A DNA stretch of 64,000 nt, from the NCBI RefSeq assembly GCF_048323695.1, contig NZ_JBLWFT010000001.1:930001-994000 (forward strand), in the 5' to 3' direction. This document shows positions 44,603-52,810 of the stretch, one piece after another; within the stretch, counting starts at the first letter, position 1; the number at the start of each line of letters is the position of its first letter. Under the pieces are notes generated by a model. That model was not told the DNA's origin. It searched no databases and worked only from the letters and a program-made list of their open reading frames with translations. The stretch comes from Aquisalimonas sp007126095 (GTDB taxonomy: Bacteria; Pseudomonadota; Gammaproteobacteria; Nitrococcales; Aquisalimonadaceae). The position numbers were made by a program, and so were the translations under genes.

Positions 44603-45526
44603 TCAACCGCGCGGGTGGTGCTCGGCGTGCAGCTCCTGCAGACGCTGACGCGCCACATGCGTGTAGATCTGGGTGGTAGACAGATCGCTGTGCCCCAGGA
44701 GCAACTGTACCACGCGCAGATCGGCGCCGTGGTTGAGCAGGTGGGTCGCGAACGAATGCCGCAGGGTATGCGGGGAGAGGTGCTTGCGAATCCCTGCGAC
44801 AACGGCGTAGTGGCGAATTCGATACCAGAACGCCTGCCGGGTCATACCGCCCCCGCGCGCGGTGACGAACACGGCATCGGAGACGCGCCCGTGCAACAGC
44901 TCGGTGCGTGCGCTGCGCATGTAGCGATCGAGCCAGTCCAGCGCAGCCTCACCCAGTGGCACCAAGCGCTCCCGGTCACCCTTACCGATCACGCGCACCA
45001 CACCCTGACGGGTGTTCACCTGCCCCAGACGCAGCCCGACCAGTTCGGAGACGCGCAGCCCGCTGGCGTAGAGGCACTCGATCATGGCGCGGTCGCGCAG
45101 GCCGATGGGGTCATCGGTATCGGGAGCGGCCAGAAGGCCCTCCACTTCGGATTCCGTCAGTGCGCCCGGCAGTGGCTGCCCCAGTCGAGGCGAGTCCACC
45201 TCGGCCGTGGGGTCACGCTGCACCACGCCTTCGCGCAGCAGCCAGCGGTAGAAACGGCGCAGGGTCGACAGCAGCCGGGCCGTGCTGCGCGGCCGCGCCC
45301 CCGACTGCACGCGCTCGGCGAGATAGCCGAGCACGGCGCCCTGATCCGCCTGCTCCAGACTCCCGTTCGCCCGCCCCAGCCAGCGGGCGAACCCCAGCAG
45401 ATCGGTGCGGTACGCCGCCAGGGTCCGCTCGCTCAGGCCGCGCTCCAGCCAGAGCGCATCGAGGAACGCCTCGATGCGCCCGAGACTGCCGGCGTCGGCA
45501 GCATCAGCCGGCGCTGGTGCCGCCAC
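44603..45526 (-). CDS. xerD: Site-specific tyrosine recombinase XerD
   Basis: About 307 residues. Core-binding SAM-like domain (about 15-100) and catalytic domain with the R-K-H-R-H-Y set: ASGLRVSELVGL, GKGDRERLVP, HTLRHSFATHLL, GHSDLSTTQIYTH. XerCD resolves chromosome dimers at dif. The start is uncertain: GTG 45526 has AACGGAGCAAGG upstream and is preferred; GTG 45562 adds 12 residues. Either start overlaps the end of the SPFH gene (by 23 or 59 bases). Confidence 0.93.
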   Translation of the reverse strand: MAAPAPADAADAGSLGRIEAFLDALWLERGLSERTLAAYRTDLLGFARWLGRANGSLEQADQGAVLGYLAERVQSGARPRSTARLLSTLRRFYRWLLREGVVQRDPTAEVDSPRLGQPLPGALTESEVEGLLAAPDTDDPIGLRDRAMIECLYASGLRVSELVGLRLGQVNTRQGVVRVIGKGDRERLVPLGEAALDWLDRYMRSARTELLHGRVSDAVFVTARGGGMTRQAFWYRIRHYAVVAGIRKHLSPHTLRHSFATHLLNHGADLRVVQLLLGHSDLSTTQIYTHVARQRLQELHAEHHPRG

Positions 45527-46283
45527 CGCCCTTGCTCCGTTTGATGAGGTCTTCGAAGGCACCCATCAGATCCATGGGCATGGGGAAGACGATGGTCGAA
45601 TTCTGGTCCTGAGCGATCCCGGTGAGGGTCTGCAGATACCGCAGCTGGATGGCCTGGGGGTTCTGCGACAGGATGTTGGCGGCATCCTGCAGCTTCTGGG
45701 CGGCCTGCATCTCCCCTTCGGCGTGGATAATCTTGGCACGCCGGCTACGCTCCGCCTCGGCCTGCTGTGCGATGGCGCGGATCATGCTCTCGTCCACGTC
45801 CACATGCTTGATCTCGACGTTCGCGACCTTCACGCCCCAGGCGTCCGTGTGTTCGTCGAGGATCTCCTGGATGTCCTGGTTGAGGCGATCCCGCTCCTGC
45901 AGCATTTCATCCAGATCGTGCTTGCCCAGCACCGAGCGCAGTGTGGTCTGGGCCAACTGGCTGACGGCCGCGTAGAAGTCCTCGACATTGATCACGGCCC
46001 GCTGCGGATCCACGACCCGGAAGTAGATGACGGCGTTGACACCCACGGAGACGTTGTCCTTCGAGATCACGTCCTGGCTGGGCACGTCCATCACCACCGT
46101 ACGCAGATCGACCCGAACGATCTGCTGGATCAGGGGGATGACCAGGATCAGCCCGGGCCCTTTGACACTCCAGAAGCGGCCGAGCTGGAAGATCACACCA
46201 CGTTCGTACTCGCGCAGAACGCGGATCGCCGACGCCACGAGGGCGACCAGCGCCGCGCCGATAATGAGCAGAATCGTTTCCAT
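45504..46283 (-). CDS. SPFH/stomatin-like (slipin) membrane protein
   Basis: 259 residues: one N-terminal membrane helix (3-22), SPFH/band 7 domain (about 23-190; LREYERGVIFQLGRFWSVKGPG, VDLRTVVMDVPSQDVISKDN), then a coiled-coil tail rich in Ala, Glu and Gln. Matches slipin 2-type proteins usually paired with an NfeD protein; no nfeD gene is next to it. Function probably in membrane microdomain or protease scaffolding. Overlaps xerD. Confidence 0.9.
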   Translation of the reverse strand: METILLIIGAALVALVASAIRVLREYERGVIFQLGRFWSVKGPGLILVIPLIQQIVRVDLRTVVMDVPSQDVISKDNVSVGVNAVIYFRVVDPQRAVINVEDFYAAVSQLAQTTLRSVLGKHDLDEMLQERDRLNQDIQEILDEHTDAWGVKVANVEIKHVDVDESMIRAIAQQAEAERSRRAKIIHAEGEMQAAQKLQDAANILSQNPQAIQLRYLQTLTGIAQDQNSTIVFPMPMDLMGAFEDLIKRSKGGGGTSAG

Positions 46284-46445
46284 GGACTTCTCCTTGCCGT
46301 TGTATGCAGTTCAGAAAGCAGCCCGGGGGACCCGCGCCACCGTTTCGACATCCCGTCGGTCACAGCGTTCAGCATAGCGTCTCTTGCGCCCGACACGGAA
46401 CAGCCGGCGCGGACGGCAACGGCTCGTTGCGGTTACACTGCCGCC

Positions 46446-47528
46446 ATGTCAGAGACCGCACCCTGGACCACCAGCGCCGCACTGCTCCTCTACACCCGCG
46501 CCGGGCTGGAAAACGACACCGCCGCCGAGCTGACCGATCGTGCCGCCGCGGCTGGAATCTACGGGTACTGCCGCACGCATCGCGATGGCGGGCTCGTGGA
46601 ATTCCACAGCCATGACGGCTCCCCCGTCACACCCCTGCTTCGCTCGCTGCCGTTCACGGAGCTGGTATTTGTGCGCCAGTGGGTCGCCGGCCATGGCTGG
46701 CTCCCCCCGCTACCCGAGCACGAGCGCCTGACACCACTGCTTAAGAGCCTGCCTTCCGGTGAATCCTACGCCGACGTGCGGCTGGAGTACCCGGACACCA
46801 ACGACGGCAAGGGCCTCTCCCGTTTCTGCAAAGGGTTCGGCCGGGCCGTGGAACAGGCGCTGCGGCAACGCGGCGCCCTGGACGAGCACGCCGGGCAGCG
46901 CCTGCATCTGCTGTTCACGGATTCGGCCACGGTCTTTCCCGGTATCGCACCGGTCGAGAACAGCTCGCCCTGGCCACTGGGCATTCCCCGCCTGCGCATG
47001 CCCGGCGACGCACCCAGCCGATCGACCCTGAAACTGGAAGAGGCCCTGCTGACACTGCTGCACCCGGCGGAGCGCGAGACGCTGCTGCGCCCCGGCAGCA
47101 CGGCCGTGGACCTGGGCGCCGCGCCCGGTGGGTGGACGTGGCAGCTGGTCCGCCGGGGATTGCACGTCACCGCCGTGGACAATGGCCCCATGGACACCGC
47201 ACTACTCGACTCCGGGCTGGTGGATCACCGACGCGAGGACGGCTTTCGCTACCGCCCGCGGCGCCCGGTGGACTGGCTGGTGTGCGACATGGTCGAGCGC
47301 CCGGCACGCATACTGCCGCTGATGACCAGCTGGCTCACCGAGGGTGCCTGCCGACAGGCGGTGTTCAACCTCAAACTGCCCATGAAACAGCGCCACGCCA
47401 CGGTGCGCGACGGCCTGGAGCAGCTTCGCAGTGCACTCCAGAGCAGCGGCCGCGCCATGGACGTGCGCTGCAAGCAGCTGTATCACGACCGCGAGGAAGT
47501 CACCGTGTGCGTCACCCCCTCCACCTGA
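46446..47528 (+). CDS. rlmM: 23S rRNA 2'-O-methyltransferase RlmM
   Basis: 360 residues; methylates the ribose of C2498 (E. coli numbering). N-terminal THUMP-like half, then the FtsJ-type methyltransferase with SAM motif VDLGAAPGGWTWQLV (about 222-236), CDMVERP (catalytic Asp), NLKLPMK (catalytic Lys) and HDREEVTV (Glu) near the end. Its last 46 bases overlap the end of the convergent PheRS-like gene. Confidence 0.94.
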   Translation: MSETAPWTTSAALLLYTRAGLENDTAAELTDRAAAAGIYGYCRTHRDGGLVEFHSHDGSPVTPLLRSLPFTELVFVRQWVAGHGWLPPLPEHERLTPLLKSLPSGESYADVRLEYPDTNDGKGLSRFCKGFGRAVEQALRQRGALDEHAGQRLHLLFTDSATVFPGIAPVENSSPWPLGIPRLRMPGDAPSRSTLKLEEALLTLLHPAERETLLRPGSTAVDLGAAPGGWTWQLVRRGLHVTAVDNGPMDTALLDSGLVDHRREDGFRYRPRRPVDWLVCDMVERPARILPLMTSWLTEGACRQAVFNLKLPMKQRHATVRDGLEQLRSALQSSGRAMDVRCKQLYHDREEVTVCVTPST

Positions 47529-48130
47529 TCCCCGGCCAGGTCGCTGAGCTCCAGCAGCGGTTCCAGCGTGACGCTGAAACCCACCGCGACGGCCACCCCC
47601 TCCTGGCGCAGTACACCGCAGCCGCCCACGTCCTGCCAATCGCCCTGCCCCATGACGTCAAGACGGAAGTCACGCCCGGGCAGCGCGCCGGACCGCGCCG
47701 GGATCAAGCGGTAAGTGGCCCTGGGAACGGCCGCACGCATTGCGCTTTGCACGAGGGAGGCCAGTGCTGTTGCTTCCGTCTCGCCCAGCAACCAGACATC
47801 CAGCTCGTGCGCCACCAGCGCGGTTGCATCGGTGCGACGGCTGCCACACACGAGCCCCGCGCAATGAATCACCGCACGGTCCACGCCGTCGGCAACAATA
47901 TCGGGCAACTGGGTCAGCACCGTTTCGGTGGTGCCGTGCCGAGCGCGCCAGCCCTCCGGGCCGGGCACGAGTGGCGGCGTACGCAGCGTACGGCGCGCAC
48001 CATCCCCGGTCGAGAGGCGCAGCCGTTCAATCAGCTGCTGCATGGGATGGTCGCCCTGGGCGGGGTCGGTCAGGTCACGGCGCTCCATCAGCGCTCTGAC
48101 CGGATCCGGTCGGGTACTGTCGTCGGTCAT
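47483..48130 (-). CDS. Degenerate PheRS-alpha-like class II aaRS paralogue
   Basis: 215 residues, cytoplasmic. It aligns by eye with the catalytic core of phenylalanyl-tRNA synthetase alpha: HP at 28-29 (start of core), RTLRT at 47-51 (LLRT-x-T), GLVCGSRRTDATALVAHEL at 92-110 (G-R-V-Y-R-x-D-x-D-x-T-H...FHQ-x-E), RLDVMGQGDW at 156-165 followed by VGGCGVL (E-V-D-V-M-G...W-L-E-V-L-G-C-G-M-V), and GFSVTLEPLLEL at 184-195 for motif 3. The motif 3 Arg is Pro191 and the T-H of motif 2 is lost, and there is no N-terminal coiled coil, so aminoacylation is unlikely. Second ATG 48130, 5 bases after AGGAGG, is the best start. Role unknown; compare HisZ-like regulatory aaRS relatives. Confidence 0.6.
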   Translation of the reverse strand: MTDDSTRPDPVRALMERRDLTDPAQGDHPMQQLIERLRLSTGDGARRTLRTPPLVPGPEGWRARHGTTETVLTQLPDIVADGVDRAVIHCAGLVCGSRRTDATALVAHELDVWLLGETEATALASLVQSAMRAAVPRATYRLIPARSGALPGRDFRLDVMGQGDWQDVGGCGVLRQEGVAVAVGFSVTLEPLLELSDLAGDQVEGVTHTVTSSRS

Positions 48131-48171
48131 CATTGCCTCCTGATCAGATCATCCGCCACGGATGCACCATC

Positions 48172-48203
48172 AAAAACGCCCCCGATCTCGGATCCGGGGG
48201 CGT
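48172..48203 (-). terminator. Terminator in the leader of the PheRS-like gene (possible attenuator)
   Basis: Minus strand: ACGCCCCCG (48203-48195), loop region CGATCCGAGAT-like, CGGGGGCGT (48184-48176), then TTTT. It lies upstream of the PheRS-like start and downstream of the short aromatic-rich frame. TCCGGGGGC at 48262-48254, further upstream, is perfectly complementary over 9 bases to GCCCCCGGA of the terminator's 5' arm and could form an antiterminator. Confidence 0.65.
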
Positions 48204-48235
48204 CATCGTGGCGGTAACCTGTCAGTTCGGCTCCA

Positions 48236-48334
48236 TCAGCGCAACGGCGCCCTGCCCCCGGAACGGTCTTCGAGACCGGGGCAAGTAAATCGCCAGTAAT
48301 AGCGCCAATGGAATTGACCGAGTACGTTTATCAT
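48236..48334 (-). CDS. Putative aromatic-rich leader peptide
   Basis: 32 codons starting at ATG 48334. Residues 8-16 are FHWRYYWRF: two Trp, two Tyr and two Phe in nine. Codons 18-21 (TGC-CCC-GGT-CTC) lie in the first arm of a hairpin whose inner stem GGTCT-cga-AGACC is at 48278-48266. A ribosome held at the aromatic run would cover this arm. No good ribosome site precedes the ATG, and no promoter is obvious, so translation is unproven. It could instead be a chance frame antisense to nothing else. Confidence 0.4.
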   Translation of the reverse strand: MINVLGQFHWRYYWRFTCPGLEDRSGGRAPLR

Positions 48335-48416
48335 GAAGAAGACGTTAGCACCGGTTGCGTCCAACCGGCAAGCAGACGCACGCGGGCGAGCCCGCCACTG
48401 CGCAGGAGCGACCGCC

Positions 48417-48743
48417 ATGAAACGGTTCCATATCGCCCTCGCCGTCGATGATGTCCATGCGAGCATCCCCGAGTACACCCGGCGCCTGGGGGCAGAACCA
48501 GAGGTGCTCATCCCCGGAGAGTACGCCCTGTGGCGCACCAGCCAGGTGAACTTTTCCGTGCGCCGCGTGCCGGGCGCGACTGGCACCGTTCGCCATTTGG
48601 GGTGGGAAGACCCCTGTGCGCAGACGCTCTCGGTGGATCACGACGTCAACGGGCTGATCTGGGAGACGTTCTCCCGGGCCGACCAGCGACTGGAGATCGA
48701 GGCCATCTGGCCGCCGGAAGACAACGGCGACCCGGTGGATTAG
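48417..48743 (+). CDS. VOC (glyoxalase/dioxygenase superfamily) protein
   Basis: 108 residues, single vicinal-oxygen-chelate module: MKRFHIALAVDDVHASIPEYTRRLGAEP, WRTSQVNFSVRR, VRHLGWEDP. His5 may be a metal ligand; the full set is not clear. AGGAGC precedes ATG 48417. Small-molecule resistance or catalysis cannot be told. It lies 39 bases before the response regulator gene and might be co-transcribed. Confidence 0.75.
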   Translation: MKRFHIALAVDDVHASIPEYTRRLGAEPEVLIPGEYALWRTSQVNFSVRRVPGATGTVRHLGWEDPCAQTLSVDHDVNGLIWETFSRADQRLEIEAIWPPEDNGDPVD

Positions 48744-48782
48744 CACCGCCCCGCCCGCGCTGGTACTGTAAAGTACCTCGAC

Positions 48783-49205
48783 ATGCAGAAAACCGATCAA
48801 TCAATGTCTGAACATGCGCGGCCGCGGGCCATCCCCCGCATACTCCTCATAGAAGACGACGCCGACATCATCTACCTGATCCGCTTCATGCTGGAACGTC
48901 AGGGCTACACCGTCGATCCACGCACCGACGGCAGGGACGCGCTGGACGCCCTTCCGGGGTGCGTACCCGATCTGATCCTGTCCGACGTCATGCTGCCCTA
49001 CATCGACGGTCTGGAACTGGTGCGCCGATTCCGGGAGCAGCCCGGGTGGGAGCATCTCCCTATGGTCATGCTGACTGCCAGGGCGAACGAGACGGACATC
49101 GTGCGCGCGTTTGACGCCGGCGCAGACGACTACATCGTCAAACCGTTCCAGCCGGACGAACTGCTGGCGCGGGTCAAACGGTTCCTGCGACGAGCCCCGG
49201 CATGA
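48783..49205 (+). CDS. Single-domain response regulator
   Basis: 140 residues, REC domain only: acidic pocket LLIEDDAD, phospho-acceptor Asp in LILSDVMLPYIDG, TAR in VMLTARAN and Lys in YIVKPFQPDELL. No output domain, so it acts by protein contact. No histidine kinase gene is nearby. Its stop overlaps the YaiO-like gene as ATGA, tying it to the exopolysaccharide-like operon. A later ATG (48804) is also possible. Confidence 0.9.
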   Translation: MQKTDQSMSEHARPRAIPRILLIEDDADIIYLIRFMLERQGYTVDPRTDGRDALDALPGCVPDLILSDVMLPYIDGLELVRRFREQPGWEHLPMVMLTARANETDIVRAFDAGADDYIVKPFQPDELLARVKRFLRRAPA

Positions 49206-50359
49206 CCCGGAGCGGAGGTCACCCTGTGCGGCGGCTGTTCACCGCGCTGACAGGTCTGATGCTGGCCTGCTCAGTGAACGGCGTGGCGGCCACAGAACCA
49301 CTGGAGGAGCTGGATACCGCACTCGAATCCACCCCGGGCGACGAGGAACTGCGCTTCGACCGCGCGCGGCAACGCGCCTGGGCTGGCGATTACGAAGGCG
49401 CACTCACGGACTACGAACACCTCCTCGCCGATGCCCCGGACAATCCGGACTACCTGCTCGGCGTGGGTCAGACGCTGCTCTGGTCGGGCGCGCCGGATGA
49501 GGCGCTGACGCCCCTCATCCGCGCCAGGGCGATCGCTCCCGATTACGAGGCCATCTGGCGCGCGGAGTTTCAGGCAAGGGCCGCGGCCAACGAGGCGGAT
49601 GACGGGTTTCTGGATCAGGCGCGAGAGCGGTTTCCCGATGCGGCGTGGTTGCCCGCGCCACCACGCCGGAGCTGGGAGGTGGAAGGTTCCGTCCGCTATG
49701 ACCACCTCACCCGCGGCGCGGATGACTGGCAGGAAATCCGCGGTGACTGGTTGTCGTACCGGCGTGGTGGCCTCACCTGGAGTGGCCATGCCCGACAGGC
49801 CTGGCGCTTCAACGACAGCGATCAGGAGCTGGGGCTGGCGTTAAGCCGGCCGCTCGGCTCGTCCTGGAGTGGACGCCTGGACGGAACCGTCAGCCCCGCC
49901 GACGGGTTCCTGCCGGACCGGAGCCTGGGGATCAGTGCCGGGCGGCCGCTGCCGTACGGTTTCGGCGTCGACGTCGGCCTGCGACGCAGTGTTTACCCTG
50001 ATATTCACGTCGATTCCGGTCGCGTCACGGTAGAGCGTTATATGGGACGCTGGCGCACGGCCTACAGCGCTTTTCTGACGCGCCTGCAGGGCGGCAGCAA
50101 CCAGATCGGCCATGCCGTCTCGTTGACCCGCTACTACCACCAGCGCAGTCATATGGGCATCACCATCAGCGCCGGCACCGAAGACGAGTATGAAGCCGCA
50201 ACCGGTGCCATCGAACCATTCACCGTTCGGAGCGCGGTCATCAACGGACGGCACTGGTTCGCAGAGGATTGGGCGATCTCCTGGGAAGGGGGCTTTCACG
50301 AGATCAAGGACACTTACGAGCGCTGGGGCATACAACTTGGACTCCGTCATTCATTCTGA
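49202..50359 (+). CDS. YaiO-like outer-membrane protein (TPR plus beta-barrel)
   Basis: 385 residues. Signal peptide ending near VNGVAA (about residue 30); two or three TPR-like helices (about 31-140; RARQRAWAGDYEGALTDYEHLLADAP); then alternating strands to a C-terminal Phe (GIQLGLRHSF), as in outer-membrane barrels. The architecture resembles YaiO and the TPR-barrel exporter PgaA. Probably the outer-membrane part of a polysaccharide export path. An internal GTG start (VRRLFTAL) is possible. Confidence 0.82.
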   Translation: MTRSGGHPVRRLFTALTGLMLACSVNGVAATEPLEELDTALESTPGDEELRFDRARQRAWAGDYEGALTDYEHLLADAPDNPDYLLGVGQTLLWSGAPDEALTPLIRARAIAPDYEAIWRAEFQARAAANEADDGFLDQARERFPDAAWLPAPPRRSWEVEGSVRYDHLTRGADDWQEIRGDWLSYRRGGLTWSGHARQAWRFNDSDQELGLALSRPLGSSWSGRLDGTVSPADGFLPDRSLGISAGRPLPYGFGVDVGLRRSVYPDIHVDSGRVTVERYMGRWRTAYSAFLTRLQGGSNQIGHAVSLTRYYHQRSHMGITISAGTEDEYEAATGAIEPFTVRSAVINGRHWFAEDWAISWEGGFHEIKDTYERWGIQLGLRHSF

Positions 50360-50363
50360 CGCC

Positions 50364-51401
50364 GTGGTCCGTGCCGCCGTGCTGACCGGCCTGGTTCTGT
50401 TCTCCCTGACCCTCGCCATCATGGGTCAGGTCCTGCTGCTCGGTATCCGCTCCCGCGCCAGGGAAAGACGACAGGCCAGGTTCCAGGCCACATGGCGTCC
50501 GATCATGGCCGAGGCCACGCTGGGGCATCTACGACAGGACTTGCCGGACGTGCACTGGCAGGATCACCTGCGCTTCCTACTGCTCTGGAACCGGTTCCAG
50601 CAATCGGTCCGCGGCCCGGCCCGAACGGCGCTCAACCAGCTTCTCTACGCCACTGGCATGCACCTCAGGACCCGGCTGTACCTGGAGGCGGGCTCCCCAC
50701 AGGCTCGCATGGTCGCCATCACCACCACGCGCTACCTGGCCCCGCCCGGCACCAACCGGCGGCTGCTTCTGATGGCGCGCCGGGCGCCGGGGCCCGTCGC
50801 CGTGGCGGCGGCCCGGACCCTCGCGATGATTGATCCCGATCGCAACATGCCGCAGCTCCTGCGGATTCTCTTGCAACGCACGGACTGGTCCACGCCCCAC
50901 TGCCTCGACATCATCAACACCGCGGGCCAGGACAGCGCGACGGCAACGCTGCTTCCGGCGTTCCGCCACGGAACCTTCGCAGCCCGCGAACGACTCCTGC
51001 CGCTACTGGAGTGCACCCACATCCGGGAGCGGGCGCGGGGGCTGCGGGATTTTCTCGATGAACACCCGGACGACAGTCTGACCGCGCCCGCGCTCGACCT
51101 GCTGGCCGTCGCCCGGAACCCGCGCGACACCGCGCGCATGCGCGAATCGCTGGAGCATCCGCAACCCAGAGTGCGGGCCATTGCCGCCCAGGCGCTGGGG
51201 CACACCGGTTCCGGCGAAGAGGATCTGGCACGCCTGCAGCGACTGCTTTCCGACGCCAACTGGCACGTCCGTCAGGCCGCGGCAAATGGGATCGTGGCCT
51301 TGCATCACGTGCCGCCGGAGGATATCGAACACCTGAGCCGCCATCTGCCGGATCCTTATGGCCGCGAGGCGCTGCAGCGGGCGCTGGAGGCGAGGCCATG
51401 A
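50364..51401 (+). CDS. HEAT-repeat protein with N-terminal membrane anchor
   Basis: About 345 residues. One membrane helix near the start (AVLTGLVLFSLTLAIMGQVLLL), then a basic stretch and an alpha-solenoid; HEAT repeats are clearest at the end (ESLEHPQPRVRAIAAQALGHTG; LLSDANWHVRQAAANGIVAL). Start uncertain: GTG 50364 follows the previous stop by 4 bases; TTG 50337 would overlap. Stop overlaps the glycosyltransferase start as ATGA. Likely scaffold at the inner membrane; could be the partner of the regulator or the glycosyltransferase. Confidence 0.8.
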   Translation: MVRAAVLTGLVLFSLTLAIMGQVLLLGIRSRARERRQARFQATWRPIMAEATLGHLRQDLPDVHWQDHLRFLLLWNRFQQSVRGPARTALNQLLYATGMHLRTRLYLEAGSPQARMVAITTTRYLAPPGTNRRLLLMARRAPGPVAVAAARTLAMIDPDRNMPQLLRILLQRTDWSTPHCLDIINTAGQDSATATLLPAFRHGTFAARERLLPLLECTHIRERARGLRDFLDEHPDDSLTAPALDLLAVARNPRDTARMRESLEHPQPRVRAIAAQALGHTGSGEEDLARLQRLLSDANWHVRQAAANGIVALHHVPPEDIEHLSRHLPDPYGREALQRALEARP

Positions 51402-52801
51402 CAGTCAGCGACACGCTTGTTGTGGCGCAGCTGGTCTTCCTGGCCTATTTCATCGGTCTGAACGGGGGCTATCTCACACTGAACCTTCTCGCCCTCGCCT
51501 CCCTTCGGCAGAGCCTGCGCTATCGGGCGAACGGAGAAGAGGGCGTGCCGTACCTGGGGGTTGAACCCGGCACATCTCTCCTGGTGCCGGCGTACAACGA
51601 AGAGACCACGATCGTTGCGTCGGTGCGCTCGATGCTCCAGCTTGAGTATCCGGACTTCGAGATCATCGTGATCAATGACGGCTCGGGCGACGACACGCTG
51701 AACGCGCTGAAAGGCGCCTTCGATCTTCAGCCGCAACGTGATCCGGCGCTGCGCGTCGTGCCCTGTGCGCCGGTGCGAGGTGTCTACCGCTCGCCCCACT
51801 ACCCGGAACTGAAGGTGGTCGACAAGGCCAACGGCGGCAAGGCCGATGCGCTCAACGCCGGCCTCAATTACGCGTCCAGGCCCTTGTTCTGTGCTGTGGA
51901 TGCGGACTCCATTCTGCAGCGGGACAGTCTCCTGCGAGTGGTACAGCCCTTCATGGACGACGAGCGCACGATTGCGGCCGGAGGCACCGTGCGCGTCGCC
52001 AACGGCTCGGACGTCCAGGGCGGATTCCTGGTCAGCTCCGGGCTGCCAAAGAGCCTGCTCGCGCGCCTGCAGATCGTGGAGTACCTGCGTGCCTTCCTGT
52101 TCGGCCGGCTGGGCTGGTCACCACTGAACGCGCTCCTGATTATCTCCGGCGCCTTCGGCCTGTTCGACCGTGACCGTGTCATCGCGGCAGGAGGTTACCG
52201 GACCGACTGCGTGGGAGAAGACATGGAACTGGTCGTCCGGCTGCATCAGTATCACCGCGAGCGGCGGATTCCCTATCGCATCCGTTACGTGCCGGACCCG
52301 ATCTGCTGGACCGAGGTCCCTGAAGACGTGGGCACGCTGCACCGGCAGCGAACCCGCTGGCAACGGGGCCTGGCGGAGAGTCTCACCACGAACTGGCGCC
52401 TGCCTGCGAGCCGCCGCGGCGGCGCACCGGGGCATGTTGCCTGGCCCTTCATGGCCGTGTTCGAGTGGCTGGGTCCGCTGATCGAACTGGCGGGCTATCT
52501 GTTCATGGCGCTGGGATTCGCCCTGGGCGTCGTCTCCGGCGCGGCGTTGCTGGCCTTCCTGCTCGTCGCCGTGGGCTTCGGCATGGTGCTCTCAGTCAGT
52601 GCCCTGCTGCTGGAGGCCCTGTCGTTCCGTGTGTACACCCGTCGCAGTGACATGCTGCGACTCTTTCTGGCGGCCCTGGTCGAAAACCTGGGCTACCGCC
52701 AACTCAACACCCTCTGGCGCTGTCAGGGGCTTTGGCAATGGCTGCGAGGCAAGCGCCACGAGTGGGGCACCATGCGCAGGGTCGGCACATGGAGTTCGTG
52801 A
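51398..52801 (+). CDS. Processive family 2 glycosyltransferase
   Basis: 467 residues. One N-terminal membrane helix (about 8-34), GT-A domain with SLLVPAYNEE, IINDGS-type VINDGSGDDT (Asp94), DxD as Asp168/Asp170 (CAVDADS), GED (273-275) and QRTRW (317-321), then three or more C-terminal membrane helices. The set D, DxD, ED, Q-x-x-R-W is that of polymer synthases such as PgaC, NodC and BcsA; no PilZ domain is present. Last gene of the coupled operon. Confidence 0.9.
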   Translation: MTVSDTLVVAQLVFLAYFIGLNGGYLTLNLLALASLRQSLRYRANGEEGVPYLGVEPGTSLLVPAYNEETTIVASVRSMLQLEYPDFEIIVINDGSGDDTLNALKGAFDLQPQRDPALRVVPCAPVRGVYRSPHYPELKVVDKANGGKADALNAGLNYASRPLFCAVDADSILQRDSLLRVVQPFMDDERTIAAGGTVRVANGSDVQGGFLVSSGLPKSLLARLQIVEYLRAFLFGRLGWSPLNALLIISGAFGLFDRDRVIAAGGYRTDCVGEDMELVVRLHQYHRERRIPYRIRYVPDPICWTEVPEDVGTLHRQRTRWQRGLAESLTTNWRLPASRRGGAPGHVAWPFMAVFEWLGPLIELAGYLFMALGFALGVVSGAALLAFLLVAVGFGMVLSVSALLLEALSFRVYTRRSDMLRLFLAALVENLGYRQLNTLWRCQGLWQWLRGKRHEWGTMRRVGTWSS

Positions 52802-52810
52802 ACGGCGGCC

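Noticed and set aside
48236..48586. 116-codon minus-strand frame including the putative leader peptide
   Set aside because: The upstream two thirds are antisense to the VOC gene and show no motif; only the last 32 codons, which lie outside that gene, are considered.
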